Source: Ontholestes murinus
Lineage: Eukaryota; Arthropoda; Insecta; Coleoptera; Staphylinidae
NCBI GenBank assembly: GCA_963969525.1
Contig: OZ018388.1
Span: 39,123,107 to 39,187,106, forward strand
Length of the DNA: 64,000 bases
Direction: 5' to 3'
This document shows positions 1 to 11,914 of this stretch, piece by piece. Numbering within the stretch: the stretch's first letter is position 1; each line of letters opens with the position of its first letter. The position numbers were made by a program, and so were the translations under genes. Below the pieces are notes generated by a model, which had not been told where the DNA came from, made no database searches, and was given only the letters and a program-made list of their open reading frames with translations.

Positions 1-929
1 TACTACTTTCAAGTCGAAGTATCAAGGATACGTCGTACTTCAAAACATTTTTATAATCATCAAGTGTTACATTGAATATAAAGATTACAGATCTATTTTT
101 ATTTCATTATTTAATATTTTATAAAAATATTTTGTTTGTGATCAACAATAAAAAAAGTAAGTTATTAATAGAAAAATGCTAATTTTATTTTTGTCGTAAA
201 ATTGATTCTTATCTTAGTAACTTTGTTCAACAAAATACCCCATTGAATACACTTAACCCAATTTTAACAACAAATAGTATTCACTGCACTTTTAGGGCTC
301 TGTTTTTCTGCCAGATACACAAATAAATGCACTTCCTAGTCAAATCTTTAGAAAACATAACCATCGGAAAGATAATTTTTAATTTTTTTAAATACTAGAT
401 TTTGGGCGGATGTGGTATCTGTATGTGATTTTAACAAGTTATGTGATGCACTGTATCAGATATTTAAAAAAAAATGTATACTTTGCTTGTTTAGTTTTGA
501 TTACTAAAGATCAAAGATAAAAGAACATTTGTTTTGATTTATAAAACGTATAATCTTTATGTTTATTAAGATAAAGTGCTAGATTACACACAGAAATTAG
601 AAGTAAAATCGACAAAGACTAAAATGATTATATATATATCGTTCTGAGCAGATAATTTAACCCCAGAAAGGTATGGAATTACGTAATTTCGAAAAAAGAT
701 TGTCAACCTAAAATTTAATGTTTGATGAATTTTGGCAGAATGTAATCTGGATTGTTGTAATCTTTTTCATGTGGTCAAAACAGGACACCAAACTACATTT
801 CTTCATAATTTAATTTGGTTATACTTTGAAAATGATCTGTAATGATCGAAACAAGTGTCAGACAACTAAAAATAAAAATATCATGGAACATAAAAAGTGT
901 TTTTCTTCACCAAATATTTTGTATTTAAA
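1..929. other. AT-rich non-coding stretch
   Basis: No reading frame, RNA gene or clear repeat could be supported here. The sequence is AT-rich with short A and T runs. Confidence 0.5.
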
Positions 930-1292
930 TTGATCATCGTACAAAATATTCTGTATGAAGATTAATGCACTTTTGCATGCGCCTGAATAATATTTGAAGC
1001 ATTTATTCGACTCTCAGATTGAGGTGGCTCTAAAACATGCATTGTGCTATGTTGAAAAACGTTGTCTTCGAAATGTATTTTTGATTTGCGGGAATAAAAA
1101 GAAATAGGTGGGTGTCAAATCAGAGATGTACGTCGGGTGATACATAAATTTGACTCTTTCATTTCTCAAAAAGTATATTGTTTCAGTCGATGAGTGATGC
1201 CTCGCACTGTCCTGGTGGAGAATGATGGTCTTTGGCACTTGGTTTACCTTATTTTTCAGAAGACTTATGAAAAACAAAGAGTAATGAACCAT
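930..1292 (-). pseudogene. mariner transposase C-terminal relic
   Basis: Read on the minus strand, this encodes the end of a mariner-type DDE transposase. The catalytic block survives as ILHQDSARHH, and the third acidic region appears as ISDLTPTYFFLFPQIK followed by RRQRFST, the usual basic stretch after it. After a stop, weaker similarity continues through a CFKYY..ACKSA segment that matches the family C-terminus. The N-terminal half and both terminal inverted repeats are missing, so this is a dead fragment. The mariner assignment is firm. The subfamily cannot be told. Confidence 0.75.
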
Positions 1293-1665
1293 TCAGAATT
1301 GACCGGTCGATATTGCTCTATTTGTAAAGTTGCCACAATAGCTCATTGGGACAATGCAGTTCTTAGTTTGAATAGTGCTGCAAATAAGCTTTTTGTAGTT
1401 ATACATCTCGTTCAGATAACATATCATTATTTGTATAAAAAACTTTATACAGATACCACCTGATTTTAAGATTAAGTCGTCTTGATTTAAATCAGGAAAT
1501 AGACAAAATAAAAACCATCGCTCAAACACAATTATTAATATTTTTGCCATATTATTTGAAACAAATATTGACCATAAAATTTATTTAACATCAACAAAGA
1601 CTAGATCAGAGAACATAATTGGATTTAATTTTTTAGAGATTTTAGTGAAAATTTAAATTATATTT

Positions 1666-1750
1666 AAAGAGAATGGTTGCGACCGTTACTACGTGGTAAT
1701 CTATACTTACACTGAATGGAAAAATTCACTATATTTTAACCACAAATATA
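1666..1750 (-). repeat. dispersed repeat shared with 31582-31665
   Basis: About 85 bp here is the reverse complement of 31582-31665 with only a few differences. It runs from the AGAGAATGGTTGCGACCG stretch to the AACCACAAAT stretch. The second occurrence directly abuts the outer end of a Penelope-like element. Confidence 0.7.
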
Positions 1751-1788
1751 TTTGTGGTTAAAACATAGTGAATTTTTCAATTCGGTGT
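1709..1788. repeat. 80-bp near-perfect palindrome
   Basis: The sequence reads ACACTGAATGGAAAAATTCA on one side and returns as its reverse complement ending TTCAATTCGGTGT, with the centre at about 1748 in ATATAT. The arms are about 38 bp with few mismatches. It could be a miniature foldback element. No target duplication is clear. Confidence 0.7.
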
Positions 1789-1868
1789 TAAATTATATTA
1801 ATTATTATATTGTCAAAGTTGCATTGGGAATTGAATGTTAGCTCTGATAAAATCATATCTTTTAGATA

Positions 1869-3026
1869 AAGGGTGCTCGAGAAATAGGGACGAATATCAA
1901 AGTTCTATAGAACATACAAAATTTATTGAAAATGTATAAACACATTAAGTAATGTACGAAAAATTATATCCTCCATATGACACCCAAGGCCGCGCGGCTA
2001 CAAGCAATGCGTTCATTGAAGTTCTCGATGATGCGTTCATTAACATCTCGTAGGATGCCCTTAATAACCCTTTGAATTTCAACCATCAATTGGTGTATTA
2101 TTTGTGGTTTTTTTAGGTACACTTTTGATTCCGTAAATCGCCCCAGAAAAATTCACAAAGCGTAAGATCGCATGATCTGGTAGGTCATTTATGGTTGCCA
2201 CGCAAAGAGATAATTTTTTGGGGAAACTTTTCATCTTGTTGAAATCAAAAATCGTCATTTTCATCCACAATTGAAAGCATGTTTCTGCTCTCTCATGATT
2301 TTCAAAAAAGTACGGGCCGATCACTCTTTCTGCTCAGAATCCACACCACACAGTCGTGCGTTATGGATGCATCTTACCTCATCACAGTCATTAGCGGATT
2401 TTCGGTGCTCAAAGTTCTGCAGTTTATTGACGTACTTACTGAAGTGGAGGTGCTCCTCAGCTAAGAAAATTATTATTTTTGTGAAGTTATTGTTTTCCAC
2501 TTATCGAGCCAAGACCTACTAAGCAAATCGATGTCTGTTTCATGATTTGCAGGCTTTTGTGTAAGTTGAATCTTGTACGCAGGCATTTTTAGATATTTTG
2601 GAAGGATTGCATGCATTGAACTGGTTGATAAATTCAGTTGTTGGGCTGGGCGGCGAACTGACTATCTGGGACTTCTGCGGTCGTTCTGTTTTCTTAACAT
2701 TTGCAACAGAACCCGTATTCTCAAACTTCCAGATCAACTTCCAAACTGATGATTCGGTTGGAGCAGCGTTACGTAGCATTCGCAATTCATGAACGATTGT
2801 TATGATATTTTCACTGTTTTTGTAATAACCTCTTATCACTTAGATACCTTGCTTAGTTGTCGTCTGCTCGATGACGAAAATAAATATCATACTACAATGC
2901 TCGCCAAACAAAAGGTATCAGGCTGCTAATGGGCAGGATAACAAACATGAAATAAGTACGACTACCACACGTCATATGACAAAATGGCGTCAAATTCAAA
3001 TTTGACTTCACTTTCTGGACACCCTC
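1869..3026 (-). mobile_element. decayed mariner-like (IS630 superfamily) element
   Basis: The ends are related inverted repeats, AAGGGTGCTCGAGAAA on the left and GAGGGTGTCCAGAAAG read inward from the right. Both are flanked by TA, the target used by this superfamily. On the minus strand the N-terminal helix-turn-helix region is visible around 2839-2680 (GYYKNSENIITIVHELR, then KFENTGSVANVKK). The catalytic C-terminal part is visible around 2160-2080 (PTRSCDL, EFFWGDLR). Several stops and frameshifts interrupt it. The wording of the protein resembles the better preserved element at 27475-28776, so the two probably belong to one broad family. Confidence 0.75.
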
Positions 3027-3394
3027 TAGATAACAATATGTTATGCTACATTATTTTAGGCATACTGTCCATCCAGTGGTGCGCCTTAACAATTAAACCT
3101 TGGACCTTCATTATTCTTTGTCAATTATTTTTTTGTCAATGGCAGTGTTTGGTATCCCCACCTACGCTAATTATATAAATTTTTAGCGATATCAAATTAC
3201 ATTATAATTTATTCTTAAACATATGTAATTTAAGTGCAAATGTATGTCGTTTTCCCGTATCACAGATCAGATTAGTTTTAATTACTGTCTTTTATACCCC
3301 ACTACAAGTAAATTTAAAACGACGCAAAAGAGATGTTATGTTTCGTTAACTAAACCCTAACAGCACATGAACTCAAAAAGTTGTACTTGTCATA
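3027..3394. other. non-coding, nothing recognised
   Basis: An AT-rich stretch between two mariner relics. I see no gene or repeat here. Confidence 0.4.
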
Positions 3395-4000
3395 CGAGGG
3401 ATGCTATTTATGTATTGAGAACTGGTAATACTGGTATTGCCAGGTGAAATATGACATTGCCACGGTAAAGTTTGACATTTTTGACGTTATACGTATTCAG
3501 CACGTTTTGACGAGCACTATTTGAGTTGTTTACAGTAAGTTGAAAATTTCATCTCCGCCAACAGATGGAATTAACACGCGAAAATTTTGAGCTATGATTT
3601 ATTATAACTTTCGACGTGGTCTTACTCAAGAACAGTGCATCCATTAACTAAATTCAACTTTTGCCGATAAAGCGCCATCTACAGCCACTGTATATGGCTG
3701 GAACAATTCAAAAGTGAACGAAGTTCGCTCACGGATGAAGTTAAAGAAGGTCGCCCAAAATTGGTCGTTGTGCGAAAACTAATTGCAGAAGATCGTCATG
3801 TGACATCACGAAAACAAGACATGTTTAAGCATTAGTATGACCAGCATACATAAGTTATTTGGTGTTCGAAACGCTAAAAAATGTTCGTGTCAATTGGTAA
3901 AGAAAGAAATTAAAGGCCAATATACAGTTTGGGTGTTTTAATGCGAAGCAAAGCCAACAAAAATTGTTCATTGAGTGAAACCAACCAACAAAAGATCGAA
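3395..4000 (+). mobile_element. mariner fragment, 5' half
   Basis: It begins at a TA with the terminal sequence CGAGGGATGCTATTTATG, which matches both ends of the mariner at 50023-51366. From about 3565 a transposase N-terminus starts (MELTRENF, then a YYNFRRGLTQEQCI block) and continues with a VKEGRPK segment. Stops, frameshifts and an internal deletion follow. A TVWVF segment with KPTKIVH near 3925-3975 is the last recognisable part. The right inverted repeat is absent, so it is 3'-truncated and inactive. Confidence 0.8.
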
Positions 4001-4554
4001 TCGATAATAATTACAGCGTGTCCAGAAATTATTTGTAAATATTTATATTTAAAGTTAATGCTACATACCGTAATATGAGTGTAAATTGTAATTGTACAGA
4101 TGCTGTCAAGTTAAACATAAAATCTCAAGAAAGTAGAATATTACAATTTAATTGCTTATATCAATTCACCGCAGAATATGAATATAATCATATACCCTTC
4201 TACGCGTTGAGAGTGTGGGGTAGAATAGAATATGCCAATATGCTAACTTCAATAAATTATACATTCTCTGATTTTTAGCAGATATACAATGACATGTATA
4301 TGTACTGCAATTTATTAATACTATGTTTCGATATATATCTTCATCCAAAATTCTGTTGATATTTTCAATTGTAACTTCCAACAATTTTCGTCACATATAA
4401 AAATAATACTTGATATTTAGTTATATTTCATTTTACTTAAAATATTATTTTATGATTTATCTCTCAATGAATATATTTTACTTTAATTTGTTGTATACGA
4501 TTATGTGATTTGTGATTTTATATTGGTTAATTTTAAAACCATATGTCTTATAAC
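4001..4554. other. non-coding, nothing recognised
   Basis: AT-rich sequence between the mariner fragment and the hAT dimer. It ends with the 8-bp target duplication CTTATAAC at 4547-4554. Confidence 0.4.
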
Positions 4555-5094
4555 TAGAGAGCGGATAAAAAAGCTTAAAAAAATGTGGAAAAAAGCACTT
4601 AAAAAGGCACCAAATTTAGAGAAAAAAAGCATTAAAAAAAGCATAAAAACAGGAAAAAGGCATAAAAACACGAAAAAAAGCACTAAAGAAAACTATATTT
4701 TCTTAATATGTTACACGTTTATCAACATGTTTTACATATAAATTATGCTTAAAACTTAAATAAACATACGCAATATATAATATCATGTAAGTATTTAAAA
4801 ATTAACTTGTAATTTTGTATACATTTCAAAATAACTAAATCTATTCATGAAAACAGTAGATCATAAAATGTTGTTTTAGGGGTTTAATTGTAAAAATTAT
4901 TACTTCTGACGCTCAATAAATTTTTGAAAGTCGAAAAGCTTCTCTTTATTTTAAATTATAGCTGGATCCATTTGAAAATTGCAATTCAAAATCAAGTTTA
5001 ATTTATTTAGTATTAAAAATGCTTCATTTTCACCGAATACTTCTTTCAATATTATTTTGATTTCTTAGCCAATGCGTCCAGGTATTTTCTAAAA

Positions 5095-5373
5095 TTAAAC
5101 TGCTTTTTTTAAAGATTTGATTCTGTTGCTCACAAAATTTAAACGCGATTTTATGTAACTAAATTGTTTTGAAGGAAGCTCTTGTTTCTTAAGAACTGTT
5201 TGACAGTCATTAACTGATTTGCTTGTCGTTTCGGGAAAGTTGTATAAAACCATATTAAATTCTTCAAAATTGTTCGCATAGTACATCGTATTATATAGCC
5301 AAGTTCCCCATTTTGTTAGCACTGGTTTATGGGACAGTGAGAAATCAGGTAATGACTTCTTGAATAATTTCAC
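5095..5373 (-). pseudogene. hAT transposase fragment (copy A)
   Basis: This 92-codon frame contains the LTKWGTWLYNTMYY segment and a following NFEEF block. I recognise this wording from one group of insect hAT transposases, in the RNase H-like catalytic region. The same region recurs in copy B around 7520-7800 with other lesions. No intact transposase remains. Confidence 0.55.
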
Positions 5374-6929
5374 TCACAGAAGAATATAAGAACTATTTTT
5401 CCATATTTAATTAAATCTACAAATGGAAATTTCATTCTTATAGTTTCAGAAATTCGTTTCTATCCATGTGCTAAACTTGTACAATGCACAAAATGCATTA
5501 TTAGTAAAATTTTGTAACTTGGTATTGTCTACGGCAAAAATAAGCTTGTCAGTCCATCATTTATGAATTTTGCTATAAAGTTATGATCAGTTTTCTTCAA
5601 TTATTTTGTATATATCAAAATGCTATTGGTCGTATGTCTTCATGTTAAACTCCTATTATTAAATTATACAAGCGTCTGTGGTTTCATCATCACATGTAAT
5701 TATTGTTAATAATATCTTTAATTTTTTGTATGGTTTCATAGTACGCATGAGCTATATAATTTTTTCTCAGGAATGCGCATTTTACAATATTTTCCTAAGA
5801 AAGATTTAAATGCATTATTTTGTAATTTTCTTAAAGGGATATTCTAATGTAAAAGTATTTTGCACAAATGTAAATTTAATTTAAATTGTCCATCGTTTGT
5901 TGAAGATGATGCTAAAAATTGTGAAATTGTGCTGGTTTTTTAGTTCAGCTTTGAACTTTTTCAAACGTTCTTGATGTAGTGTTGTTATAACATGTTTTAC
6001 ATACAAGTCTTAAATAAAACTTACTATTTTTAAACATGCCTTACAAAATAATGTATAATTTTCAATTGTTAATTCTGGATAGTCTCTAATTAATTCTTGT
6101 ATTGTGGTTTTCATCTTTTGGATTATGGGTTAAATATACATGTGAATTATACAATATAATTTATCTGTGATTCCCCAGGTTAATACGATTCACGCATATA
6201 ATAATTTTTGATAAATAAGCAAAGTTTTTGGAATGTCAATTCAATAGTTTATTAATGCGAGTTTGAATATGAAAATTAACGAAAACGGTAAATATGCGCC
6301 AGTCGTCCCATCCTTATTTTTGCGGAGAGTAGAAAATTGATACGGTTGCAGAACACCTGATTACCTATCACTTAAATTTGTTTACATTTAATACTTACTC
6401 GGGCCCCTATTCGGGCCTAGTTTAACGACGTTTAAATCTGGAATATCATAGGTGTGATTCCTATGAAGCGTTCGTCTGTTCTATCTGAATAATGAGACGG
6501 TCTATTATATCTACTTTTATAAACGAATCCATTGTAAATTGGTAATTTGTACTAATATTTATTAATAGGAAATTTTTTTATAATTATTGTATCATATTAT
6601 GAAGATTTTAAACAATTATGTTGTCAAAAGACACGAAGAAAATATGTAATACAAATATAATCTATAAATGATGGGATCAGATTTTTACGAAAATTCTCTA
6701 TATTAGCACATTAATTTAATATCAGCGTCAAAATTTTATTAAATGTTTTTTAAATGTTTAAGAAAATGCTCCAGATAAGCACCAGAATCTAAAAAAAGCA
6801 TGAAAATAAGCATAAAAAGTCAAAATAAGCACAAAAATTCAAAATAAGCAAAAAAGCAAAAAAAACTTAGCGCTAAGTGATCACTAGAGAGCGGATAAAA
6901 AAGCTAAAAAAATGTGAAAAAAAACACTT

Positions 6930-7105
6930 AAAAAGGCACAAAATTTAGAGAAAAAAAGCATTAAAAAAGCATAAAAACAGGAAAAAAAGCATAAAAACAC
7001 GAAAAAAGCACAAAAAAGCATTAAAAGGCACAAAATTTAGAGAAAAAAAGTATTAAAAAAGCATAAAAACAGGAAAAAAGCATAAAAACACGAAAAAAGC
7101 ACAAA
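6930..7105. repeat. local tandem duplication in hAT copy B
   Basis: A block of about 75 bp, carrying GGCACAAAATTTAGAG followed by AAAAGCAT units, occurs twice in a row here. It occurs once at the corresponding place in copy A (about 4610-4690). It is a later change confined to copy B. Confidence 0.65.
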
Positions 7106-8309
7106 AGAAAACTATATTTTCTTGATATGTTACACGTTTATCAACATATTTTACAAAGAAATTTGGCTTAAAACTAAAATAAACATACGTTCTTTACGCA
7201 ATATATAATATCGTGTAAGTATTTAAAAATTAAATTATAATTTTGTATACGTTTCAAAATAACTAAAATCTATTCATAAAAACAGTAGATCATTAAATGT
7301 TGTTCTAAGGGTTTAATTGTAAAAATTATTACTTCTGACGCTCAATAAATTTTTGAAAGTAGAAAAGCTTCTCTTTATTTTAAATTATAGCTGGATCCAT
7401 TTGAAAATTGCCATTCAAAATCAAGTTTAATTTATTTAATATTAAAAATCCTTCATTTTCAACGAATACTTCTTTCGATATTATTTTGATTTCTTGGCCA
7501 ATGCAAGCAGGTATTTTCTAAAATGAATCTGCTTTTATAAAGATTTGATTGTGTTGCTCACAAAATTTAAACGCGATTTTATGTAACTCAATTGTTTTGA
7601 AGGAAGCTCTTGTTTCTTAAGAACTGTTTAACAGTCTTTAACTGATTTGCTTGTCGTTTCGGGAAAGTTGTATATAACCTTATTAAATTCTTCAAAATTG
7701 TTCGCATAGTACATTGTAGCATATAGCCAAATTCCCCATTTTGTTAGCACTGGTTTATGGGGCAGTGAGATATCAGATAATGACTTCTTGAATAATTGTA
7801 CTTACAGAAGAATATAAGAACTATTTTTCCATATTTAATTAAATCTACAAATGGAAATTTCATTCTTATAGTTTCAGAAATTCGTTTCTATTCATGCGCT
7901 AAACTTGTACAATGCACAAAATGCATTATTAGTAAAATTTTGTAACTTGGTATTGTCTACGGCAAAAATAAGCTTGTCAGTCCATTATTTATGAATTTTG
8001 CTTTAATGTTATTATCAGTTTTCTTCAATTCTTTTGTATATATCAAAATACTGTTGGTCGGATGTCTTCATGTTAAACTCATATTATTAAATTAAACAAG
8101 TCTGTGGTTTCATCCACACCAAACCACATATAATTATTGTTAATAATATCTTTAATTTTTTGTAGGGTTTCATAGTATCTAAGAGCTACATAATTTTTTC
8201 TCGGGAATGCGTATTTTACAATATTTTCCCAAGAAAGATTTAAATGCATTATTTTGTAATTTTCTTAAAGGGATATTAGAATGTAAAAGTATTTTGCACA
8301 AATGTGAAT

Positions 8310-8564
8310 TTAATTGAAGATGATACTAAAGATTGTGAAATTGTGCTGTTTTGTTAGTTCAGCTTTGAACTTTTTCAAACGTTCTTGACGTAGTGTTGTT
8401 ATAACATGTTTTACATACAAGTCTTGACTAGTTAGGATGCAGTTGGGAACTAAAATAAAACTTACTATTTTTAAACATGCCTTACAGAATAATGTATAAT
8501 TTTCACTTATTAATTCTGGATAGCCTCTAATTAATTCTTGTATTGTGGTTTTCACCTTTTGCAT
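8310..8564 (-). pseudogene. hAT transposase N-terminal fragment (copy B)
   Basis: An 84-codon frame beginning MQKVKTTIQELIRGYPEL and including a FCKACLKIV segment. The cysteine pair suggests the remains of an N-terminal zinc-binding region. The equivalent of copy A (about 5880-6115) carries a deletion. The assignment rests mainly on its position inside a hAT element. Confidence 0.45.
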
Positions 8565-9424
8565 TATGGGTTAAATATACATGTGAATTATATAATATAA
8601 TTTATCTGTGATTCCCCAGGTTAATTCGATTCACGCATATAGTAATTTTTGATAAATAAGCAAAGTTTTTGGAATGTCAATTCAATAGATTATGAATGCG
8701 AGTTTGAATATGAAAATTAACGAAAACGGTAAATATGCGCCAGTCGTCCCATCGGTACTTTTGCCGAGAGAAGGAAATTGATACGGTTGCAGAACACCTG
8801 ATTATTAGCTATCACTTAAATTTGTTTACATTTAATACTTACTGGGGCCCCTATTTATTTTTTAACTACGTTTACATCCGGAATATCATAGGTGTGATTC
8901 CCATGAAGCGTTCGTCTGTATTATCTGAATAATGAGACGGTCTATTATATCTACTTATTTATAAACGAATCCATTGTAAATTGGTAATTTATACTAATAT
9001 TTATTAATAATAAAATTCATTATAATTATTGTATCATATTATGAAGATTTTTAACAATTATGTTGTCAAAAGACACGAAGAAAATATGTAATACAAATAT
9101 AATCTATAAATGATGGGATACAGATTTTTACGAAAATTCTCTATATTAGCACATTAATTTAATATCAGCGTGAAATTATTATTAAATGTTTTTTAAATGT
9201 TTAAGAAAATGCTCCAAATAAGCATCAAAATCTAAAAGAAGCATGAAAATAAGCATAAAAAGTCAAAATAAGCACAAAAAGTCAAAATAAGCAAAAAAGC
9301 CCAAAAAAACTTAGCGCTAAGTAATCACATTCTTCAAGATTCGTATAGATATTAAGAACTTTTTTCGATGCTATTAATATTATGGATAAGCATAATGCTA
9401 GAAATCCGCTCTCTACTTATAACT

Positions 9425-9793
9425 CTATAATAATGATTTATAAAATATGAGGTAAAAGATTATTCTATTCATTTTATAAATTTGTATGATAGCTTTAGTA
9501 TTTCTATCTATAGCTTGTGTACTTTTTATAATGAACTCCTTTATTATTGCTGCATTCAAGTGTTGGCAAGTGAAATCAATTTTCTTCTCCCACGTCGGCA
9601 AATTATGCGCGTTGCCGCCGTTTGTTAGCACTTCCGACTGCAATAACATCAGATAGCTGCCTTTATATGCTCTCCTTTCACGCTGTTTCGTTTTTATTTC
9701 ATACAAGAAACGCCATAACTTACCCTCTAGTAGACACACCAATAAGTCTGCAGGACGTATAATTTTTATAAGCCCGCCCTTCTTTTGTTTCAT
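9425..9793 (-). other. open reading frame of 122 codons, unassigned
   Basis: The frame starts MKQKKGGLIKIIRPADLLVC. Its first 80 residues have an ordinary mixed composition, while the last 30 are AT-driven. I do not recognise a domain. It begins just outside the target duplication of the hAT dimer. It may be chance or a relic of an unrecognised repeat. Confidence 0.15.
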
Positions 9794-10204
9794 TTACGTT
9801 TGTTATTAAAACTTGGAGGATCTATAGCGCCACTTGGCAAACTTTAATCGTTCTAATAGTTTTATTGCGATTCTGTCATAAGGACATAGTTTGCTGATAT
9901 TAATGGCTGGTAATCTTATTTATAGAAATAAAATAAATATACTTATATTGTCAGTGATATAAAGAATAGATACAGAATATAAATAAATAAGAATATAAAT
10001 TTTGCGAGGCACACGGACAAATAAGGACAAAAGGAACACATTTTCATCTATCTGCCGTTCCATTTTAATAAATGTTTGTTGGAATTGTGAGAGCCTGTCG
10101 TGCAGGCGCTGAATACATGTACGGTACCATCTGGATATAGAAAACAATTTTATGACTAACAAAACATTTCAGAAAACGGGAGTCCAATTACCGCTGGGAA
10201 CGAC

Positions 10205-10650
10205 CTCAGGGGGTGACAAAAGTTAGATTATTATTATTTGATTGGGAAATAGTGGAAGACGGAGGAAAATGTTGCCGGACGGCGTAAATGAAATTTACGC
10301 AATTTCCTATGGAACACGTTACTTCGTTATGGTGGAGAGATAGGAGAGAAGTTGTTGGAGGAAAAGCATTTGCTACAGGTTTACTGTTTGTTACCGGCAT
10401 AAGGACAGGAAGTGCTCGCGAATTGCGGCGTGGCGAACGGAAACTTAGTAGAAGGTTCCCATGGGATATTCGAGGGCTCCGAACTGTGAAATGGGGTCCC
10501 ATTAGTTCCCATGGGAGCCTTGTTGCAATCATATTGGATTTGCGACCTAAACTCAAATATTCTATCACAAATCATATCAAATGTGCACCACCGCTATCGA
10601 TTATTTACAAGAGAAAATGTATCAAACATATATGTGTGTGTATTAATTAA
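10205..10650 (+). other. GC-elevated segment with a 120-codon open frame
   Basis: Base composition rises clearly above the surroundings between about 10230 and 10560. An open frame starts at 10288 (MKFTQFPMEHVTSLWWRDRR) and runs to 10650, and the minus strand is also partly open. I see no recognisable domain, splice signals or repeat ends. It could be a first exon or promoter region, or part of an unrecognised element. Confidence 0.2.
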
Positions 10651-11340
10651 AAAAAAAATCCCCGAGTACTACTGCACCGTTAGCACAGCTAATAGTTAAA
10701 GCAATTACTCTTCCTATTAAAGCATTGAATTAGAAAATTAATAGCTGCCGCCACATACCTTAAATCACACATATAACGTTTTTTTTGTGCACGTATCGCA
10801 TGATTAATTAATTAATTCTGGTAGTTACCTTAGCATTAAAATTTTCAAGGAAAGTATAAAATAAATACATTTGGTATTAGATATCTAATAAATGAATTAA
10901 TTTTCATTCTGTATGTTTTTCTTTCTATATGGAAGAATAGTTCCGTATACTGGAATGTAGAAAGGATGAATAATGCAGAGAGATATTCATTCAATGAAAC
11001 ACAGTAAATGGTTAACGTTAAAATTTGAATTCCTAATTCCTTGATTATCACGCTTGGTCACACAAAATTAGCATAGTATTAAATAGTCGGGTCTGAGTTA
11101 ACTTGCATTACTTAGATCTAAACTAAAACTACAAAAAACATTATTTGTGTATTATAATTAAATCACCGTCGTTTATTTTTCATAAACAAGTAATAATAAT
11201 ATTATAAAAAAATGTTAATAATAAAATGACTTTTCACTGGTCACTAAATTATTTTTATATAAATAAAATAAGTTAAATAAATATAAATACAAATGTAAAG
11301 TAGTAATTTGTTTTGTAATCTAGTCAGATTTACTGTTGTA
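10651..11340. other. AT-rich non-coding, nothing recognised
   Basis: No gene, repeat end or RNA signature could be supported in this stretch. Confidence 0.4.
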
Positions 11341-11455
11341 GAATTACGTAATGTTTCGTATTTTTAAATGATTACATAATTTTCTACAACGATATATATA
11401 TTTTATAAATAACAATTTATAAACAAACTTTTTACACTCATAAACTAACATGTTT

Positions 11456-11665
11456 TTAATATTTAAAAATAAGAAACATTTGATCAATTTGTGTTGTTCT
11501 GGGCTTTGTATTGCAGTTCGGGCAACCGCTCCTGTTAGTGTTTGTCTTTCCACATCCATAGTACGAGAAGTTTCTGGGATTTGCAGGGGTAATTTCGTAT
11601 TTTGCAGCAAGCTCATCTGATTTTTTTGGCACCGTTGAGCTTTCGGGCTCGGTTTTCTTCTTCAA
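11456..11665 (-). pseudogene. gag-like zinc-knuckle relic of an LTR-type element
   Basis: A short minus-strand frame carries YYGCGKTNTNRSGCPNC, a cysteine pattern like the CCHC or CPNC zinc knuckles at the end of Gypsy-type gag proteins. A basic stretch precedes it. No reverse transcriptase, protease or LTR is nearby, so it is an isolated fragment. The call rests on one motif. Confidence 0.4.
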
Positions 11666-11914
11666 TTAAATATTTGACTCCCTGGCTTTTGTTAAAAGGT
11701 CGTCTAATGAAGGCAGTTTTGGCTATATTTAAATAATTTCCAAGTGCAAGAGACCGTAAATCATATACAGTTGAAGTTTTGTCATCAGAGCGTGACTAAG
11801 TTTGGTATGAAAAATCTTAAACTTTAAGAATTAATATATACCTTTAAAAGGTTTTGTTTGATTGCCTTCGCCGGACACACATGATGCTGGCCGAAACCGA
11901 TGTCATCCTCTTAC

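Larger units (their letters stand above)
4555..9415. mobile_element. hAT element arranged as a tandem dimer
   Basis: The outer ends are TAGAGAGCGGAT and its reverse complement ATCCGCTCTCTA. They are flanked by a perfect 8-bp duplication CTTATAAC at 4547-4554 and 9416-9423, which is diagnostic of hAT insertion. Inside are two direct copies of the same roughly 2.4 kb unit. Copy A runs 4555-6884 and copy B 6885-9415. Copy B starts with its own TAGAGAGCGGAT end, joined to copy A just after the palindrome CTTAGCGCTAAG. Copy A lacks the last roughly 95 bp that copy B keeps. Both ends are rich in AAAAGCA motifs. Transposase pieces are on the minus strand and decayed in both copies. Confidence 0.88.

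Noticed and set aside
4505..4741. Lysine-rich small protein
   Set aside because: It is the A-rich subterminal repeat region of the hAT element read as codons.
6890..7100. CRISPR-like array of short repeats
   Set aside because: The AAAAGCAT units have no constant repeat-spacer length, lie at hAT ends and occur in a eukaryotic genome.
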